DNA of 7,870 nt from an uncultured Clostridia bacterium (GTDB lineage: Bacteria > Bacillota > Clostridia > Oscillospirales > Ruminococcaceae): assembly GCA_947632425.1 (NCBI GenBank), contig CANRPG010000082.1, forward strand, positions 1 to 7,870, in the 5' to 3' direction. This document shows, in pieces, positions 6,577-7,870 of this stretch. Position numbers and translations under genes: made by a program. The notes beneath the pieces are model-generated. The model did no database searches and had not been told where the DNA came from. It saw only the letters and a program-made list of their open reading frames with translations. Each line of letters opens with the position of its first letter. Position 1 is the first letter of the stretch.

Positions 6577-6730
6577 GATCGAAAACTTTCCCTTTCTTGA
6601 CAAGAATTTAAACTTTTGCGCTTTGTGGCGGTCAACGTGTGCGCTCCGGCGCGCTGCGAAAGCAGCAACATAATTACACACAAAATTTGAAATCACAACA
6701 TCTTGCTTCTTAATTTTTTGCCTCTAATAG

Positions 6731-6761
6731 AAAAAGTCCGCTCTTTATGAACGGACTTTTT
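6731..6761. terminator. Bidirectional Rho-independent terminator of the aquaporin gene
   Basis: AAAAAGTCCG (6731-6740) and CGGACTTTTT (6752-6761) form a perfect 10-bp inverted repeat around an 11-base loop. It gives a T5 tract on both strands, ending the minus-strand aquaporin transcript and any read-through from the glyQS side. Confidence 0.88.
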
Positions 6762-6782
6762 GTTTCGCGTAAAGATTGCGGC

Positions 6783-7463
6783 TTAGTCGTCGCCCTCGCC
6801 TCTGATAAGAGCGCGGTTAGCTATTGTAGCAAGTATTGCGCCGATAGCAGGGCCTACAATAAATACCCACAGCTGCTTTACTGAATCCCAGTCGGTAGCG
6901 CCGGCGGAGAAGATAGCAGGAGCAAGGCTTCTTGCAGGGTTTACGGAAGTGCCGGTAAGGTTAATGCCTAGGATATGAACAAAGGTAAGTGCAACACCTA
7001 TGAACACGCCTGCGGATTTCATTTTTCTGTCAGTTACAGCGAAGATAACGAGGATAAATACAAATGTGAGTATTATCTCGGTAAGCAGTGCGCCCAGCCA
7101 GTTGAGATTACCAAAACCGTTAGCGCCCATGTTTACGTCGCCCAGATCCATATCTGCGGTCTTGACGAGTATGGCTATAACGCCCGAGCCTACAAACGCG
7201 CCTATGCACTGGAAGATGATGTAGTTGAGAAATTCAGCCATCGACATCTGTCCGTCAAGGAACATAGAGAGCGATACGGCAGGGTTTACGTGGCAGCCCG
7301 ATACCTTTCCGATAGTGTATGCCATTGTTACGATGGATAGACCGAATGCGAGAGCTGTTGCTACTAAGTTGCCGCCGGAAAATACGGCAGTGCCGCAGCC
7401 GAAAAGCACGAGCACACAGGTGCCTATCGCCTCGCAAACGCCTTTTTTCAAAGTTGGATTCAT
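6783..7463 (-). CDS. Aquaporin, AqpZ-like water channel (MIP family)
   Basis: This encodes a 226-residue inner-membrane protein with the six-helix, two half-helix MIP pattern. The NPA motifs are HVNPAVS (Asn60-Pro61-Ala62) and SVNPARS (Asn175-Pro176-Ala177). The narrow selectivity filter can be read by alignment with E. coli AqpZ: Phe40, His163, Thr172 and Arg178 correspond to its Phe43, His174, Thr183 and Arg189. A Phe/His pair is the water-specific arrangement; glyceroporins carry Trp/Gly and an Asp after the second NPA-Arg. Water conduction is therefore more likely than glycerol uptake. Length is normal. Cys57 lies three residues before the first NPA, where AqpZ has Gly. The start has AAGGAGG (minus strand, 7474-7480) at 10-nt spacing. 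The gene stands alone and ends at a strong bidirectional terminator. Confidence 0.92.
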   Translation of the reverse strand: MNPTLKKGVCEAIGTCVLVLFGCGTAVFSGGNLVATALAFGLSIVTMAYTIGKVSGCHVNPAVSLSMFLDGQMSMAEFLNYIIFQCIGAFVGSGVIAILVKTADMDLGDVNMGANGFGNLNWLGALLTEIILTFVFILVIFAVTDRKMKSAGVFIGVALTFVHILGINLTGTSVNPARSLAPAIFSAGATDWDSVKQLWVFIVGPAIGAILATIANRALIRGEGDD

Positions 7464-7499
7464 GGCTTGTCAGCCTCCTTAATTTAATTTCATACTAAA

Positions 7500-7528
7500 A
7501 TTATACTTCATAAAACGGGTTTTGTCTA
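7500..7528 (-). promoter_or_regulatory. Promoter of the aquaporin gene
   Basis: On the minus strand, TAGACA (7523-7528), a 17-bp spacer and a perfect TATAAT (7500-7505). The start near 7493 gives a leader of about 30 nt. Confidence 0.75.
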
Positions 7529-7639
7529 TAAAAACTTTGGAAAAGCAGTTTATTTTGGCTGTTTTCACAAATTATCAAACTTAAATTTAGTAATTATGCA
7601 AACGGTTTAAAAGTATGCTGAAAAAGTATACGCGCACTC

Positions 7640-7668
7640 TTGACTTTTCGGGCGAAAAGAGGTATAAT
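7640..7668 (+). promoter_or_regulatory. Promoter of serC with a palindrome in its spacer
   Basis: TTGACT (7640-7645), a 17-bp spacer and a perfect TATAAT (7663-7668). The start near 7675 gives a leader of about 54 nt. The spacer is largely occupied by CTTTTCG-GG-CGAAAAG (7644-7659), a perfect 7-bp inverted repeat placed where a bound repressor would block polymerase. Confidence 0.75.
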
Positions 7669-7728
7669 AATAAAGTATTTTATTGTAATTGTTTACGACA
7701 AAAAATTTTTAATTCGGAGGAATCAATT

Positions 7729-7870
7729 ATGGGCAGAGTTTATAATTTCAGCGCAGGTCCTGCGGTACTTCCCGAAGAAGTTCTGAAAGAAGCAGCAGAG
7801 GAAATGCTCGACTATCAGGGAACAGGTATGTCGGTAATGGAGATGAGCCACCGTTCAAAGGCGTTTGACA
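7729..7870 (+). CDS. serC: Phosphoserine aminotransferase, N-terminal part (runs off the window)
   Basis: The first 47 codons are visible. The protein starts MGRVYNFSAGPAVLPEEVL and continues through DYQGTGMSVMEMSHRSKAFD, which matches the conserved N-terminus of SerC (the FSAGPAxLP motif and the SVMExSHR motif of the substrate and cofactor pocket). SerC is a PLP-dependent cytoplasmic enzyme that uses glutamate to convert 3-phosphohydroxypyruvate to phosphoserine in serine synthesis. The ATG at 7729 has GGAGG (7716-7720) 8 nt upstream. The lysine that binds PLP lies beyond the window, so intactness cannot be judged. Confidence 0.93.
   Translation, partial: MGRVYNFSAGPAVLPEEVLKEAAEEMLDYQGTGMSVMEMSHRSKAFD

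Larger units (their letters stand above)
6350..6704. repeat. Hairpin-rich non-coding block, possible MITE/REP-like element
   Basis: This 355-bp stretch between the convergent glyQS and aquaporin genes holds at least seven inverted repeats in a row, at 6371-6389, 6415-6443, 6446-6476, 6512-6531, 6532-6549, 6557-6576 and 6653-6666. An 8-bp inverted pair, AAGATGTT (6350-6357) and AACATCTT (6697-6704), brackets it and could mark its ends, though I see no clear target-site duplication. Frames of over 100 codons are open on both strands, but none has a ribosome site, a start near one, or a recognisable domain, and the palindromes explain the apparent openness. The rest of the 540-base gene-free gap (6243-6349 and 6705-6782) holds only terminators and A/T-rich filler. 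I cannot tell whether the block is a mobile repeat, a structured RNA or a terminator cluster. Confidence 0.55.

Noticed and set aside
6597..6625. TTGACA at 6597-6602 as a promoter for a small RNA
   Set aside because: At 16-18 bp spacing the sequence is GC-containing and has no -10-like hexamer.
6320..6683. Overlapping open frames of more than 100 codons on both strands in the hairpin block
   Set aside because: They have no ribosome binding site and no recognisable domain, the translation is irregular, and the palindromic repeats account for open frames on both strands.
7598..7610. AAACGGTTT-like sequence as a further LacI operator
   Set aside because: The centre is an odd CGG with imperfect flanks, and it is not placed on a recognisable promoter.

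Overview
The window looks like a chromosomal segment of an anaerobic, fibre-degrading Firmicute of the Oscillospiraceae/Ruminococcus type. This is an inference. It rests on Ser/Asp-rich lipoprotein linkers, strong AAGGAGG ribosome binding sites, canonical TTGACA/TATAAT-like promoters with 17-18 bp spacers, a family 1 solute-binding protein, a CE2-type esterase and an archaeal/eukaryote-like single-chain glycyl-tRNA synthetase. No phage, CRISPR, tRNA, rRNA or intact insertion sequence is visible.

Layout. 83-397 (+) is a small XRE-family regulator, followed by a bidirectional terminator (413-445) shared with the convergent gene. 461-1825 (-) is a secreted SGNH/GDSL esterase lipoprotein. Divergent from it, 2009-3082 (+) is a cytoplasmic CE2-like esterase. 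The gap between them holds two opposed sigma-A-type promoters and one LacI/CcpA-like operator. 3300-4733 (+) is a sugar ABC transporter solute-binding lipoprotein with no permease or ATPase gene beside it. Two more LacI-like operators 19 bp apart lie upstream of it, and a strong GAGA-loop terminator follows. 4863-6242 (+) is glycyl-tRNA synthetase on its own promoter. 6243-6782 has no credible gene but is packed with inverted repeats (about 6350-6704). 6783-7463 (-) is an AqpZ-like aquaporin. 7729-7870 (+) is the 5' end of serC, cut by the window edge.

How the genes fit together. The first half reads as a small carbohydrate-acquisition module: an outer-surface esterase, an intracellular deacetylase-like CE2 enzyme and a solute receptor. 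Similar CG-centred palindromes suggest a shared LacI-family regulator encoded elsewhere. A plausible but unproven model is deacylation of substituted glycans outside the cell, binding of the oligosaccharide by the lipoprotein, and removal of remaining acetyl groups inside. The second half is housekeeping (glyQS, aquaporin, serC), each gene with its own promoter.

I see no clearly new multi-gene system. The points most worth a second look are the hairpin array at 6350-6704, the operator set around the esterases and the orphan solute-binding protein, the mirrored domain order of the two divergent esterases, a palindrome filling the serC promoter spacer, and a cysteine beside the first NPA motif of the aquaporin.
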